Positions 9,094 through 16,506 of a stretch of DNA of 64,000 nucleotides are shown in pieces; the first letter of the stretch is position 1; every line of letters begins with the position of its first letter. Below the pieces are notes generated by a model, which did not search any database, had not been told where the DNA came from, and was given only the letters and a program-made list of their open reading frames with translations. This stretch comes from Telluria sp042683405 (GTDB lineage Bacteria; Pseudomonadota; Gammaproteobacteria; Burkholderiales; Burkholderiaceae_D). A program made the position numbers and the translations under genes. The stretch lies in contig NZ_JBHUJS010000006.1 in the NCBI RefSeq assembly GCF_042683405.1, positions 180,504 through 244,503 of the forward strand. The letters are read 5' to 3'.

Positions 9094-9123
9094 CCGCACG
9101 TTTGATTAAAATCAAACGTGCGG
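9094..9123. repeat. Perfect 13-bp inverted repeat with TAAA loop downstream of upp
   Basis: CCGCACGTTTGAT (9094-9106) and its exact complement (9111-9123) flank TAAA. The hairpin begins 45 bases after the upp stop. It has no T-tract on either strand, so it is not a textbook intrinsic terminator. Transcript-end stabilisation or an operator upstream of the cold-shock gene are alternatives. Confidence 0.5.
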
Positions 9124-9218
9124 GCCTGCTTTGTCATATATTTATCGTACGTAGGCAAATAAATCATAAACAGGGCGAACTTTTTTGCGTGCACTGCTGT
9201 TTTTCTGATTTATTTGAG

Positions 9219-9224
9219 TATAAT
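9219..9224 (+). promoter_or_regulatory. Candidate -10 box of the cold-shock gene
   Basis: A perfect TATAAT lies in AT-rich sequence about 100 bases before the cold-shock gene. That would give a leader of about 95 bases, in line with the long structured 5'-UTRs of csp mRNAs. No good -35 box is visible at 16-18 bases. Confidence 0.4.
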
Positions 9225-9324
9225 GCGGGATCGTTGGATTCGAGGTGGTAGTGCAGGTTGTCTGTCATTCCTTTCTTGCTTTCTTACACGATCTTAATAT
9301 TTAAACTGAAATAGGAAATTAGTA

Positions 9325-9528
9325 ATGGCAACTGGCATCGTAAAATGGTTCAATGACGCTAAAGGTTTCGGCTTCATTACCCCGGACGAAGGCGGTGAAG
9401 ATCTGTTCGCCCACTTCTCGGCTATCCAAAGCGCCGGCTTCAAGTCGCTGCAAGAAAACCAGCGCGTGTCCTTCGAAGTGACCTCCGGTCCAAAGGGCAA
9501 GCAAGCATCGAACATCCAGCCGCTGTAA
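9325..9528 (+). CDS. Cold-shock protein, CspA family
   Basis: A 67-aa single cold-shock domain that binds single-stranded RNA and DNA and acts as an RNA chaperone. The RNA-binding motifs are KGFGFITP (RNP1-like) and DLFAHFSAI (RNP2-like). An AGGAAAT Shine-Dalgarno precedes the ATG. The gene is monocistronic: AT-rich leader upstream, strong intrinsic terminator just after the stop. Codon choice (GGT, GAA, CGT) looks less GC-biased than that of its neighbours, as expected for a highly expressed gene. Which csp paralogue it is cannot be told here. Confidence 0.95.
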   Translation: MATGIVKWFNDAKGFGFITPDEGGEDLFAHFSAIQSAGFKSLQENQRVSFEVTSGPKGKQASNIQPL

Positions 9529-9552
9529 TCCAGCCCAGCTGATTGTTTGACG

Positions 9553-9585
9553 AAAAATCCCTGGCATTGCCGGGGATTTTTTTTT
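9553..9585 (+). terminator. Intrinsic terminator of the cold-shock gene
   Basis: An 11-bp stem with one G-T pair (AAATCCCTGGC / GCCGGGGATTT) closes a 3-base loop and runs into nine T residues. Confidence 0.9.
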
Positions 9586-9631
9586 GCCTGTGCTCCCTGC
9601 GCGGCAGTACCGCTGCGCAAGCTGAAGACCG

Positions 9632-9674
9632 GGGGACAGCACTGCCCGCTCAGCGGCCTGGGGGCAGTCCCCTT
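9632..9674 (-). repeat. Dispersed GGGGACTG(T/C)CCCC palindrome, reverse-oriented copy
   Basis: Read on the minus strand it starts AAGGGGACTGCCCCC, nearly the same as the copies at 33044 and 55970. On the plus strand ACTGCCC (9641-9647) pairs with GGGCAGT (9662-9668). It lies between the convergent cold-shock and LysR genes, one base from the LysR stop codon. Confidence 0.6.
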
Positions 9675-9675
9675 C

Positions 9676-10581
9676 CTACGCCCGGCGCCAGTAGCCGGGA
9701 CGCGCGTAGGTGCGCCGCAAGAACTCCACGAACGCCCGTATCCGCAGCGGCAGGTGGCGGCGCTGCGCAAAGACCGCATAGATATCGTTGCCCGGCGCCG
9801 CAAACTGGTCGAGCACCGTGCGCAACTTGCCCGCCTCGATCTCGGCGCCCACTTCCCACATCGACCGCCACGCCAGGCCCTTGCCTGCAAGCGCCCAGTC
9901 GTGCAGCACCTCGCCGTCGTTGCACTGCATATTGCCCGCCACTTTGCACGTCACGATCCTGCCGTTGTCGCGGAAGGTCCAGCCGCGCTGGCTGCCTTCG
10001 CTGGAAATGGCCAGGCAGTTGTGGCGCTGCAGATCGTCCAGCGTCTTCGGCACCCCACGCCGCTTGAGGTAGGCCGGCGAAGCGACCACCACGCGCCGGT
10101 TATCGGAGAGCTTCACGCCGACCAGGTTCGAATCCTCCAGGCTGGCGATGCGGATCGCCACGTCGACTCCTTCGCCCACCATGTCGACCAGCCGGTCGCT
10201 CAGGTTCAGGTTCGCCGTCACGTCGCGGTGTTCGGCGAGGAAGGAGGGCAGCAGCGGCGCCACATGCTGGCGGCCGAAACCGGCCGGGGCGGAGATGACC
10301 AGGTGCCCGGTCGCGCGCGCGCTGCGCTCGGCGACTGCCGCCTCGGCTTCCTGCATCTCGGCGAGGATGCGCTTGCAATCCTCCAGGAAGGCGGCGCCCT
10401 CGTCGGTAAGCGCCAGCTTGCGTGTGGTCCGCTGCAACAGCTTGACGCCAAGCCGCTGCTCGAGCGCGTCCAGGCGGCGTCCGATCATCGCCGGCGCGAT
10501 GCCCTCGGCGCGCGCCGCTGCCGACAGGCTGCCGCGCGCCACTACCTCGACGAACGTGGAAATCTGTCGGAACTGACCCAT
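9676..10581 (-). CDS. LysR-family transcriptional regulator
   Basis: A 301-aa regulator with an N-terminal winged helix (FVEVVARGSLSAAARAEG, RRLDALEQRLGVKLLQRTTR) and a C-terminal periplasmic-binding-like effector domain from about residue 90. The start at 10581 is supported by GGGGGAAGG immediately upstream; the frame extends 11 codons further. It is transcribed divergently from aceB with 117 bases between start codons, the classic layout for a LysR regulator controlling its neighbour. A role in malate synthase or acetate/glyoxylate control is therefore likely but inferred. The co-inducer is unknown. Confidence 0.9.
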   Translation of the reverse strand: MGQFRQISTFVEVVARGSLSAAARAEGIAPAMIGRRLDALEQRLGVKLLQRTTRKLALTDEGAAFLEDCKRILAEMQEAEAAVAERSARATGHLVISAPAGFGRQHVAPLLPSFLAEHRDVTANLNLSDRLVDMVGEGVDVAIRIASLEDSNLVGVKLSDNRRVVVASPAYLKRRGVPKTLDDLQRHNCLAISSEGSQRGWTFRDNGRIVTCKVAGNMQCNDGEVLHDWALAGKGLAWRSMWEVGAEIEAGKLRTVLDQFAAPGNDIYAVFAQRRHLPLRIRAFVEFLRRTYARPGYWRRA

Positions 10582-10698
10582 GCCTTCCCCCTGATTTGAT
10601 ACAAATCCGCACAAATGATGTGATTATTTGTCTCGTTTAGATAACTCAGCGTGAATATACTGCATAAAACAACATCTTCCCACCTCAAGGAGCAGCAC

Positions 10699-12288
10699 AT
10701 GGCAATCGATACCCCGGCCGGCATGACCATCACGGGCGAGATCAAACCTGGCTACGAACAGATCCTCACGCCGGCGGCGCTGGAACTGGTCACGAAGCTG
10801 TCGCGGGCGTTCGAGCCGCGCCGCCAGCAGCTGCTGGCCGCACGCGAGGAGCGCGCGCGCCGCCTCGACGCGGGCGAGCGGCCCGATTTCCTGCCCCAGA
10901 CCGCGCACATCCGCGAGGGCGACTGGACCATCGCGCCGCTGCCCAAGGCGCTGGAGTGCCGCCGCGTGGAAATCACCGGGCCGGTCGAGCGCAAGATGGT
11001 CATCAATGCGCTGAACTCGGGCGCGGACAGCTACATGACCGACTTCGAGGACTCAAACACGCCCAACTGGGACAACCAGGTCACCGGCCAGATCAATATG
11101 CGCGATGCGGTGCGCGGCACCATCGCGCTGGAGCAGGGCGGCAAGAGCTACAAGCTGAACGACAAGGTCGCCACCCTGGTGGTGCGGCCGCGCGGCTGGC
11201 ACCTCGACGAGAAGCACGTGCTGGTCGATGGCAAGCGCGTCTCCGGCGGCATCTTCGACTTCGCCCTGTTCATGTTCCATAACGCGAAAGAGCAGCTGGC
11301 GCGCGGCGCCGGCCCGTACTTCTACCTGCCGAAGATGGAATCGCACCTGGAAGCGCGCCTGTGGAACGACATTTTCGTGATGACGCAGGACGAACTGGGC
11401 CTGCCGCGCGGGACCATCAAGGCCACCGTGCTGATCGAAACCATCCTGGCCGCCTTCGAGATGGACGAGATCCTGTACGAGCTTCGCGAACACAGCGCGG
11501 GCCTGAACGCGGGCCGCTGGGACTACATCTTCAGCTGCATCAAGAAGTTCAAGCGCGACAAGGACTTCTGCCTGGCCGACCGCCCCAAGGTGACGATGAC
11601 GTCGCCGTTCATGCGCGCCTACGCGCTGCTGCTGCTCAAGACCTGCCACAAGCGCAATGCGCCGGCGATCGGCGGCATGGCGGCGCTCATCCCGATCAAG
11701 AACGACCCGGAGCGCAACGAGGTGGCGATGGCCGGCGTACGCGCCGACAAGGCGCGCGACGCGACCGACGGCTACGACGGCGGCTGGGTGGCGCACCCGG
11801 GGCTGGTTCCGCTGGCGATGGAGGAGTTCACGAAAGTGCTGGGCGACGCGCCGAACCAGATCGCGAAGCAGCGGCCGGATGTGGAAGTGACGGCCGCGCA
11901 GCTACTCGACTTCAAGCCCGAAGCGCCGATCACGGAAGCGGGCCTGCGCTACAACATCAACGTCGGCATCCACTACCTGGGCAGCTGGCTGGCGGGGAAT
12001 GGCTGCGTGCCGATCCACAACCTGATGGAGGACGCTGCGACGGCCGAGATCAGCCGTTCGCAGGTGTGGCAGTGGATCCGCTCGCCGAAAGGCGTGCTGG
12101 ACGACGGCCGCAAGGTCACGGCCGAGATGGTGCGCGCGATGATCCCGGAGGAGCTGGCCAAGGTGCAGCAGGTGGCCCCGGACGGCCACGGCCCGACCTA
12201 TCCGCGCGCCGCGCAGATTTTCGAACAGATGTCGACCTCCGAGGAATTCGCCGAATTCCTCACGCTGCCCCTGTACGAAGAAATCTGA
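10699..12288 (+). CDS. aceB: Malate synthase A
   Basis: Condenses glyoxylate with acetyl-CoA to malate, the second glyoxylate-shunt step, allowing growth on acetate or fatty acids. The product is 529 aa, right for the A isoform. Family blocks are MTDFEDSNTPNW, VVRPRGWHLDEKHV, ETILAAFEMDEILYELR, GLNAGRWDYIFSCIKKFK and the C-terminal NLMEDAATAEISRSQVWQW. The start at 10699 has AAGGAG eight bases upstream; a GTG 48 bases earlier is less likely. No isocitrate lyase gene is in the window. It ends facing gloB, with two hairpin-forming repeats between them. Confidence 0.97.
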   Translation: MAIDTPAGMTITGEIKPGYEQILTPAALELVTKLSRAFEPRRQQLLAAREERARRLDAGERPDFLPQTAHIREGDWTIAPLPKALECRRVEITGPVERKMVINALNSGADSYMTDFEDSNTPNWDNQVTGQINMRDAVRGTIALEQGGKSYKLNDKVATLVVRPRGWHLDEKHVLVDGKRVSGGIFDFALFMFHNAKEQLARGAGPYFYLPKMESHLEARLWNDIFVMTQDELGLPRGTIKATVLIETILAAFEMDEILYELREHSAGLNAGRWDYIFSCIKKFKRDKDFCLADRPKVTMTSPFMRAYALLLLKTCHKRNAPAIGGMAALIPIKNDPERNEVAMAGVRADKARDATDGYDGGWVAHPGLVPLAMEEFTKVLGDAPNQIAKQRPDVEVTAAQLLDFKPEAPITEAGLRYNINVGIHYLGSWLAGNGCVPIHNLMEDAATAEISRSQVWQWIRSPKGVLDDGRKVTAEMVRAMIPEELAKVQQVAPDGHGPTYPRAAQIFEQMSTSEEFAEFLTLPLYEEI

Positions 12289-12307
12289 CGCTGTCGCCGA
12301 CCGTCGC

Positions 12308-12332
12308 GCGGATACTCCCCCGGAGTATCCGC
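12308..12332. terminator. Perfect 11-bp hairpin after aceB
   Basis: GCGGATACTCC (12308-12318) and GGAGTATCCGC (12322-12332) flank a CCC loop. It begins 20 bases past the aceB stop, between convergent genes. There is no T-tract, so termination would be Rho-dependent or the hairpin may protect the 3' end. Confidence 0.5.
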
Positions 12333-12360
12333 CTGTGCCGCCTGGCGCGGAAAAAAGCAG

Positions 12361-12401
12361 GGGGGTATGCGCCGGCAAGCGATTCCGGACCGCATACCCC
12401 C
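12361..12401. repeat. 11-bp inverted repeat with 19-base loop before the end of gloB
   Basis: GGGGGTATGCG (12361-12371) mirrors CGCATACCCCC (12391-12401). The loop itself contains a CCGG pair, and the right arm runs into a tract of ten C residues (12397-12406). On the gloB strand it starts 12 bases past the stop and is followed by CTGCTTTTTT, so it may act as a terminator for gloB. Confidence 0.5.
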
Positions 12402-12413
12402 CCCCCTAAGAAA

Positions 12414-13214
12414 TCAGAAGGTATTCTTCCACTCGCGCAGCGCCGCAAACACCTGCACCGGCCCCGCCTGCGGGCCGATCCGCCCCTCGCGCACGAGCGT
12501 CGCGCGGATCTCCGGCGAATCGCAGCGCAGGAACGGATTGGTCGCGCGCTCCAGTCCCACCGTCGACGGCACGGTCGGCTCTCCGGCCGCACGCATCGCT
12601 TCGGCCTGTACGTAGCGCGCCTGCAGCGCCGCATTGCCCGGCTCGACCGCCAGCGCGAAGCGCAGGTTCGCCAGCGTGTACTCATGCGCGCAGTACACCA
12701 GCGTGTCGTCCGGCAGGCTCGCCAGCTTGCCCAGCGACGCCAGCATCATCTCCGGCGTGCCTTCGAATAGCCGCCCGCAGCCGCCCGCAAACAGCGTGTC
12801 GCCGCAAAACACCCAATGCGCGCCCTGCGTCTCGCGCACGTAGGCGATGTGCCCGCGCGTATGGCCCGGCACATCCAGCACCCGGAATGCGATGGCGGGC
12901 CGGTCCAGCACGACCCGGTCGCCTTCGGCCAGTCGCACCGTCGCACCGGCCACCGCATCGTGCAGCGGCGCGTACACCGGCACATCCCACTGCCGCGCCA
13001 GCTCGCGCACCCCGCCCACATGGTCGGCATGGTGATGGGTGGTTAGAATGGCGGTCAGTTCAAGGCTGTGGGCGTCGAGCGCAGCGGCGATCGCGGCTGC
13101 ATCGCCGGGATCGACCGCCACAGCGTTCTTGCCATCATGAACCAGCCACAGGTAATTGTCGTGGAAAGCTGGTATGGTAAGGACGCCTGGTTCGCTGCGC
13201 GGTATAGTCGTCAT
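12414..13214 (-). CDS. gloB: Hydroxyacylglutathione hydrolase (glyoxalase II)
   Basis: Hydrolyses S-D-lactoylglutathione to D-lactate and glutathione in methylglyoxal detoxification. A 266-aa metallo-beta-lactamase-fold enzyme. The binuclear metal site is visible as THHHADHVGG, with VPGHTRGH and FCGDTLFAGGCGRLFEGT following. The C-terminal domain includes CAHEYTLANLRFA. Start ATG 13214 (MTTIPRSEPGVLTIPAFHDNY) fits the family N-terminus. It is divergent from the methyltransferase gene with only 30 bases between start codons, so the two promoters must overlap the opposite coding starts. Confidence 0.96.
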   Translation of the reverse strand: MTTIPRSEPGVLTIPAFHDNYLWLVHDGKNAVAVDPGDAAAIAAALDAHSLELTAILTTHHHADHVGGVRELARQWDVPVYAPLHDAVAGATVRLAEGDRVVLDRPAIAFRVLDVPGHTRGHIAYVRETQGAHWVFCGDTLFAGGCGRLFEGTPEMMLASLGKLASLPDDTLVYCAHEYTLANLRFALAVEPGNAALQARYVQAEAMRAAGEPTVPSTVGLERATNPFLRCDSPEIRATLVREGRIGPQAGPVQVFAALREWKNTF

Positions 13215-13244
13215 GTATTCAGGTTCAACAGGAAAAAGGCAGGC

Positions 13245-14018
13245 ATGGACAGCGCGGAATCGCAGAAATCCATTATAGCGCTCGACGGTTGGCTCAGGAC
13301 CGCGCCGGGCGCCTACGTGCGCGCGTGGGAACAGGCGAGCCTGGACGAGCTCACGGCCGACATCTTCGGCTTCAACGCGCTGCAGGTCGGTGTGCCGCAG
13401 ATCGATGCGCTGGCCGCCAACCGCATGCCGCACAAATGGCAGGCAGCCACGCACACCTCGTCCGCCGAGCAGCTGGCCGACGTCGAGGGCGGAAGGCAGG
13501 TCGCGGTCGCGCTCGATTTCGCCGACCTGCCGTTCGCTTCGCAAAGCCTGGACCTGGTGGTGCTGCCGCATGTGCTCGAGTTCGCCGAAGAGCCGCACCA
13601 GGTGCTGCGCGAGGTGGAGCGGGTCCTGATTCCCGGCGGCCAGCTGATCATCTGCGGCTTCAATCCCGCCAGCCTGTGGGGCGCGCGCCAGTACACGGGA
13701 CGCGCCATCCGCAATCCCTATTTGCCGGCCGAGGGCGAGTTCATCTCTATGCCGCGTATGAAAGACTGGTTAAAATTGCTCAACCTTGCGCCGGCGCGCA
13801 CCAGCTATGGCTGTTACGCGCCTGCTTACCGCAGTGCGCACTGGCTGCAGCGCAGCCGCTTCATGGAGCGCGCCGGGCAACGCTGGTGGCCGTATTTCGG
13901 CGCGGTGTATATCGTGCAGGCGGTCAAGCGTGTCAAAGGAATGACACTGGTCGGTCCTGCATGGAACAAGAAAAAAGCCAAGGCGCCGCAAGCGGTGCCG
14001 GCAACGAACAGGAAGTAG
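13245..14018 (+). CDS. Class I SAM-dependent methyltransferase
   Basis: A 257-aa protein with a Methyltransf_11-like core: FADLPFASQSLDLVVLPHVLEF (motif II/post-I region), then VLREVERVLIPGGQLIICGFNP. The usual glycine-rich motif I is not obvious, so the fold is degenerate near the N-terminus. Start ATG 13245 (MDSAESQKS) is chosen because it lies just past the divergent gloB start; the frame is open further upstream inside gloB. Methyltransferases of this type commonly sit between gloB and rnhA in betaproteobacteria. The substrate is unknown. rnhA follows after two bases. Confidence 0.8.
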   Translation: MDSAESQKSIIALDGWLRTAPGAYVRAWEQASLDELTADIFGFNALQVGVPQIDALAANRMPHKWQAATHTSSAEQLADVEGGRQVAVALDFADLPFASQSLDLVVLPHVLEFAEEPHQVLREVERVLIPGGQLIICGFNPASLWGARQYTGRAIRNPYLPAEGEFISMPRMKDWLKLLNLAPARTSYGCYAPAYRSAHWLQRSRFMERAGQRWWPYFGAVYIVQAVKRVKGMTLVGPAWNKKKAKAPQAVPATNRK

Positions 14019-14020
14019 CA

Positions 14021-14455
14021 ATGACCAAGGTTGAGATTTACACGGACGGGGCCTGCAAGGGCAATCCCGGCAAGGGAGGGTGGGGCGCCCTGCTGGTGGC
14101 CGATGGGGCCGAAAAAGAACTGTTTGGCGGCGAAGCCAACACCACCAACAACCGCATGGAATTGCGCGCGGTGATCGAGGCGCTCTCCGCGCTCAAGCGT
14201 CCGTGCGAAGTCGTGCTGCACACCGACAGCCAGTATGTCCAGAAGGGGATCTCCGAGTGGATCCACGGCTGGAAGGCGCGCGGCTGGAAAACCGCGGCCA
14301 GGGAGCCGGTCAAGAATGCCGACTTGTGGATGGAGCTGGACGCGGCGCGCCAACAGCACCAGGTCGACTGGCGCTGGGTGCGCGGGCACAACGGGCACCC
14401 CGGCAACGAGCGCGCCGACAAGCTGGCCAACCGCGGCGTCGACACCGTCCGCTAA
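14021..14455 (+). CDS. rnhA: Ribonuclease HI
   Basis: Cleaves the RNA strand of RNA-DNA hybrids. 144 aa, standard for type I. Catalytic acidic residues sit in YTDGACKGNPG (first Asp), NRMELRAV (Glu), HTDSQYV (Asp) and GHPGNERADKLA (final Asp), with the conserved His in RGHNGH. The ATG at 14021 follows the methyltransferase stop by two bases, so translation is probably coupled. dnaQ lies 198 bases downstream with its own likely promoter, a common rnhA-dnaQ neighbourhood in proteobacteria. Confidence 0.97.
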   Translation: MTKVEIYTDGACKGNPGKGGWGALLVADGAEKELFGGEANTTNNRMELRAVIEALSALKRPCEVVLHTDSQYVQKGISEWIHGWKARGWKTAAREPVKNADLWMELDAARQQHQVDWRWVRGHNGHPGNERADKLANRGVDTVR

Positions 14456-14458
14456 CCC

Positions 14459-14478
14459 GTCCCCGCGAACGCGGGGAC
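14459..14478. repeat. Palindrome GTCCCCGCG-AA-CGCGGGGAC after rnhA
   Basis: A perfect 9-bp stem with a 2-base AA loop starts three bases past the rnhA stop. It resembles the short REP-like elements built on a CCCGCG/CGCGGG core that are scattered through many betaproteobacterial genomes. A related hairpin occurs at 48294-48319. Confidence 0.55.
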
Positions 14479-14653
14479 CATGCCGAGCCTCCGTCGAACT
14501 TTTCCCTATATCGAACGTCGTATGGAATGACGGAATCCGCTCGCTGTCAACCGGTGTTGTATGTTGCCGAGAGCACAGCCGATAACGTGGCGGCCCGGAC
14601 GGTCCGCAGTTATACTGCCATCCGTCAGTAAGTTTCTCTAAAAGAATAAGTCC

Positions 14654-15370
14654 ATGCGCCAGATCGTCCTCGATACCGAAACCACCGGCCTCAACCCGCG
14701 CAACGGCGACCGCGTGATCGAAATCGGTTGCGTCGAGATCAGGAACCGCATGCTGACCGGTAATAATTTTCACCGGTACATCAATCCTGAGCGCGACTCG
14801 CACGAGGAAGCGCTTGCCGTGCACGGTCTTACCACCGAGTTCCTGAGCAGCAAGCCCAAGTTCGCGGAAATCGTGCACGAGCTGCGTGAGTACATTGATG
14901 GCGCCGAAGTCATCATCCACAACGCGCCGTTCGACCTGGGCTTCCTGAACCACGAGTTCAAGATGCTGGGCCTGCCCGAGTTCGTGAGCCATTGCAGCAA
15001 CGTGATCGATACCCTGGTCACGGCCAAGGAAATGCGTCCAGGCAAGCGCAACTCGCTTGATGCGCTGTGCGACCATTACGGCATCTCCAACGGCCACCGC
15101 AAGCTGCACGGGGCGCTGCTCGATGCCGAGCTGCTGGCCGACGTCTACCTGGCGATGACCCGCGGCCAGAACAGCCTGACCATGGACCTGGACGCCGATG
15201 TCGTGGTGGAAGGCGTGTCGCTGGACGCCGTTGCGCTGGCCGAGGTCATCGTCGTGCAGGCCAGCGCGGACGAAGCGGCGGCCCACGACGAGCTGCTGAA
15301 AGGCCTCGACAAGCAGGTCAAAGGCACCAGTATTTGGCGTTCGTATGAAGTTTCTGCGGAAGTAACGTGA
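14654..15370 (+). CDS. dnaQ: DNA polymerase III epsilon subunit (3'-5' proofreading exonuclease)
   Basis: A 238-aa DEDDh exonuclease that proofreads for the replicative polymerase. Exo I is DTETTGLNP (residues 7-15), Exo II is HNAPFDLGFLNHEF, and Exo III is HGALLDAELLADVYL with the catalytic His and Asp. The C-terminal tail after about residue 180 is the expected region for binding the alpha subunit. A TATACT at 14611-14616 is a possible -10 box. tRNA-Val begins 37 bases after the stop, and its promoter overlaps the last codons of dnaQ. Confidence 0.96.
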   Translation: MRQIVLDTETTGLNPRNGDRVIEIGCVEIRNRMLTGNNFHRYINPERDSHEEALAVHGLTTEFLSSKPKFAEIVHELREYIDGAEVIIHNAPFDLGFLNHEFKMLGLPEFVSHCSNVIDTLVTAKEMRPGKRNSLDALCDHYGISNGHRKLHGALLDAELLADVYLAMTRGQNSLTMDLDADVVVEGVSLDAVALAEVIVVQASADEAAAHDELLKGLDKQVKGTSIWRSYEVSAEVT

Positions 15371-15395
15371 CGGCAGGGAAAACCTGTGTCATAAT
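15367..15395 (+). promoter_or_regulatory. Candidate promoter of tRNA-Val
   Basis: GTGACG (15367-15372) and CATAAT (15390-15395) are 17 bases apart. The predicted start is a few bases before the tRNA 5' end at 15408. The -35 box overlaps the stop codon of dnaQ. Confidence 0.55.
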
Positions 15396-15407
15396 ACGCC
15401 CCGCTTC

Positions 15408-15482
15408 GGGAGGTTAGCTCAGGGGTAGAGCACTGCATTCACACTGCAGGGGTCGCAAGTTCGAAACTTGCACTTCCCACCA
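15408..15482 (+). tRNA. tRNA-Val (anticodon CAC)
   Basis: A 75-base cloverleaf with encoded CCA. The acceptor stem GGGAGGT pairs with ACTTCCC (one G-T). The anticodon stem CTGCA/TGCAG closes the loop TTCACAC, giving CAC for valine GTG codons. The T-arm contains GTTCGAAAC. It decodes a frequent codon in this GC-rich genome. Confidence 0.97.
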
Positions 15483-15488
15483 GAATTC

Positions 15489-15526
15489 AAAAGGCTTGCA
15501 ACGTCAGTTGCAGGCCTTTTTTGTTT
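15489..15526 (+). terminator. Intrinsic terminator after tRNA-Val
   Basis: A 14-bp stem with one G-T pair (AAAAGGCTTGCAAC / GTTGCAGGCCTTTT) closes a GTCA loop and is followed by a T-rich run, six bases past the tRNA end. Confidence 0.9.
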
Positions 15527-15527
15527 T

Positions 15528-15878
15528 CCTGGCGTCATAAACCATGCCGTCTGCGCATGCGGGGAACCCGTACGGGGTCGCCGGATTCGCTAACGCGTCC
15601 GGTCGGCGATACTTGTCCGTGACAACGACTCCACCACCGACGATGACCCTGCCAACCGAAACCTTGATGCGCTGCGATGCGACCGTCAGATTGCCGGGCC
15701 GCAGCGTCTCCCATCCAGCCTGCCTCACTTAGGCTCGGCGAACACCCAGGGCTGCGCCTGCGCCGCCCGGACTGTTCGCCGAGCTCATCCCGACCACCAT
15801 TTCCCTGCCTCGTCATCGGCGTGCGGCAGGGACTCGATTCATTGGCCGGCCATCCGGCCTCCGGCAGGGAGATTACAC
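15528..15878. other. Intergenic stretch without a supported gene
   Basis: About 350 bases between the tRNA-Val terminator and the small membrane protein gene. The short open frames on both strands match no family I recognise. The one clear structure is a perfect 12-bp inverted repeat, GCTCGGCGAACA (15733-15744) and TGTTCGCCGAGC (15773-15784), around a 28-base GC-rich loop. The region just before 15879 is rich in GGCC/CCGG. It may hold a leader or a small RNA, but nothing shows this directly. Confidence 0.5.
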
Positions 15879-16076
15879 ATGAGGAATTTTCGCTATCCGT
15901 TCGGCCGCGACGTCGGCGCGCAGGCGCAGCAATACATGCAGGTGCGCGACAAGCGCCGCCGCGTGCGGGAAATCCTGGCGCGCCGCGAGGAATGGCGGCT
16001 GCTTGTCCTGATGGTGGCGATCCTGGTCGCCGTGGCGAGCGCCGCCGTGCTGCTGGCTCGCCACGCCTATGTTTGA
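15879..16076 (+). CDS. Small membrane protein, hypothetical
   Basis: A 65-aa protein not assigned to any family. The N-terminal two-thirds is strongly basic (VRDKRRRVREILARREEWR), followed by one predicted transmembrane helix at about residues 41-60 (LLVLMVAILVAVASAAVLLA). An arginine-rich cytoplasmic face with the C-terminus out is expected from the positive-inside rule. GGGAG stands 9 bases before the ATG. The rnk start codon follows the stop by 19 bases, so the two are probably one transcript. The function is unknown. Confidence 0.6.
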   Translation: MRNFRYPFGRDVGAQAQQYMQVRDKRRRVREILARREEWRLLVLMVAILVAVASAAVLLARHAYV

Positions 16077-16095
16077 ATTGAATGACGAGGTTAAC

Positions 16096-16506
16096 ATGCA
16101 GAAGCAATCGAACATCATCGTGTCGTCTGCCGACCTGGCCCGCCTGGAGCACCTGCTCAATTCATTGCCGCCGGCGGCCAGGCGGGAAATCCGCGCGCTG
16201 CTCAGGCAACTGGACAGCGCGCAGGTGCGCGAACCGTGCGACATGCCGCCCAATGTGGTCACCATGAATTCGACCGTGCGCTTTACCGTCGACATGCGCG
16301 AACTGTGCCTCACGCTGGTCTATCCGTACGATATCAACGGCAGGAACCGGGTCTCCGTGTTCGCGCCGGTCGGCAGCGCCCTGCTCGGGCTGTCGGAAGG
16401 GGCGCGGGCCCGGTTGCCGCGCCCCGGGGGCGATGTGGACGAGATCCGCATCATCGAAGTGGTCGCGCAGCCGGAGCGGGAGGAGGCCGCCTGCCATGCC
16501 TGCTAG
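16096..16506 (+). CDS. rnk: Regulator of nucleoside diphosphate kinase (Rnk)
   Basis: Rnk resembles the C-terminal domain of GreA/GreB, binds RNA polymerase, and in other bacteria affects nucleoside diphosphate kinase levels. The product is 136 aa, equal to E. coli Rnk, if translation starts at ATG 16096 (MQKQSN), which has GAGG upstream. An ATG at 16069 would add nine residues and overlap the preceding gene. Diagnostic segments are MPPNVVTMNSTVRF, LTLVYPYDI, FAPVGSALLGLSEG and LPRPGG. Its TAG stop shares a CTAG tetranucleotide with the stop of the converging response regulator gene. Confidence 0.9.
   Translation: MQKQSNIIVSSADLARLEHLLNSLPPAARREIRALLRQLDSAQVREPCDMPPNVVTMNSTVRFTVDMRELCLTLVYPYDINGRNRVSVFAPVGSALLGLSEGARARLPRPGGDVDEIRIIEVVAQPEREEAACHAC

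Noticed and set aside
15504..15728. 74-codon minus-strand frame after the tRNA-Val terminator
   Set aside because: It overlaps the terminator, has no ribosome site and no recognisable fold, so it is left as geneless sequence.
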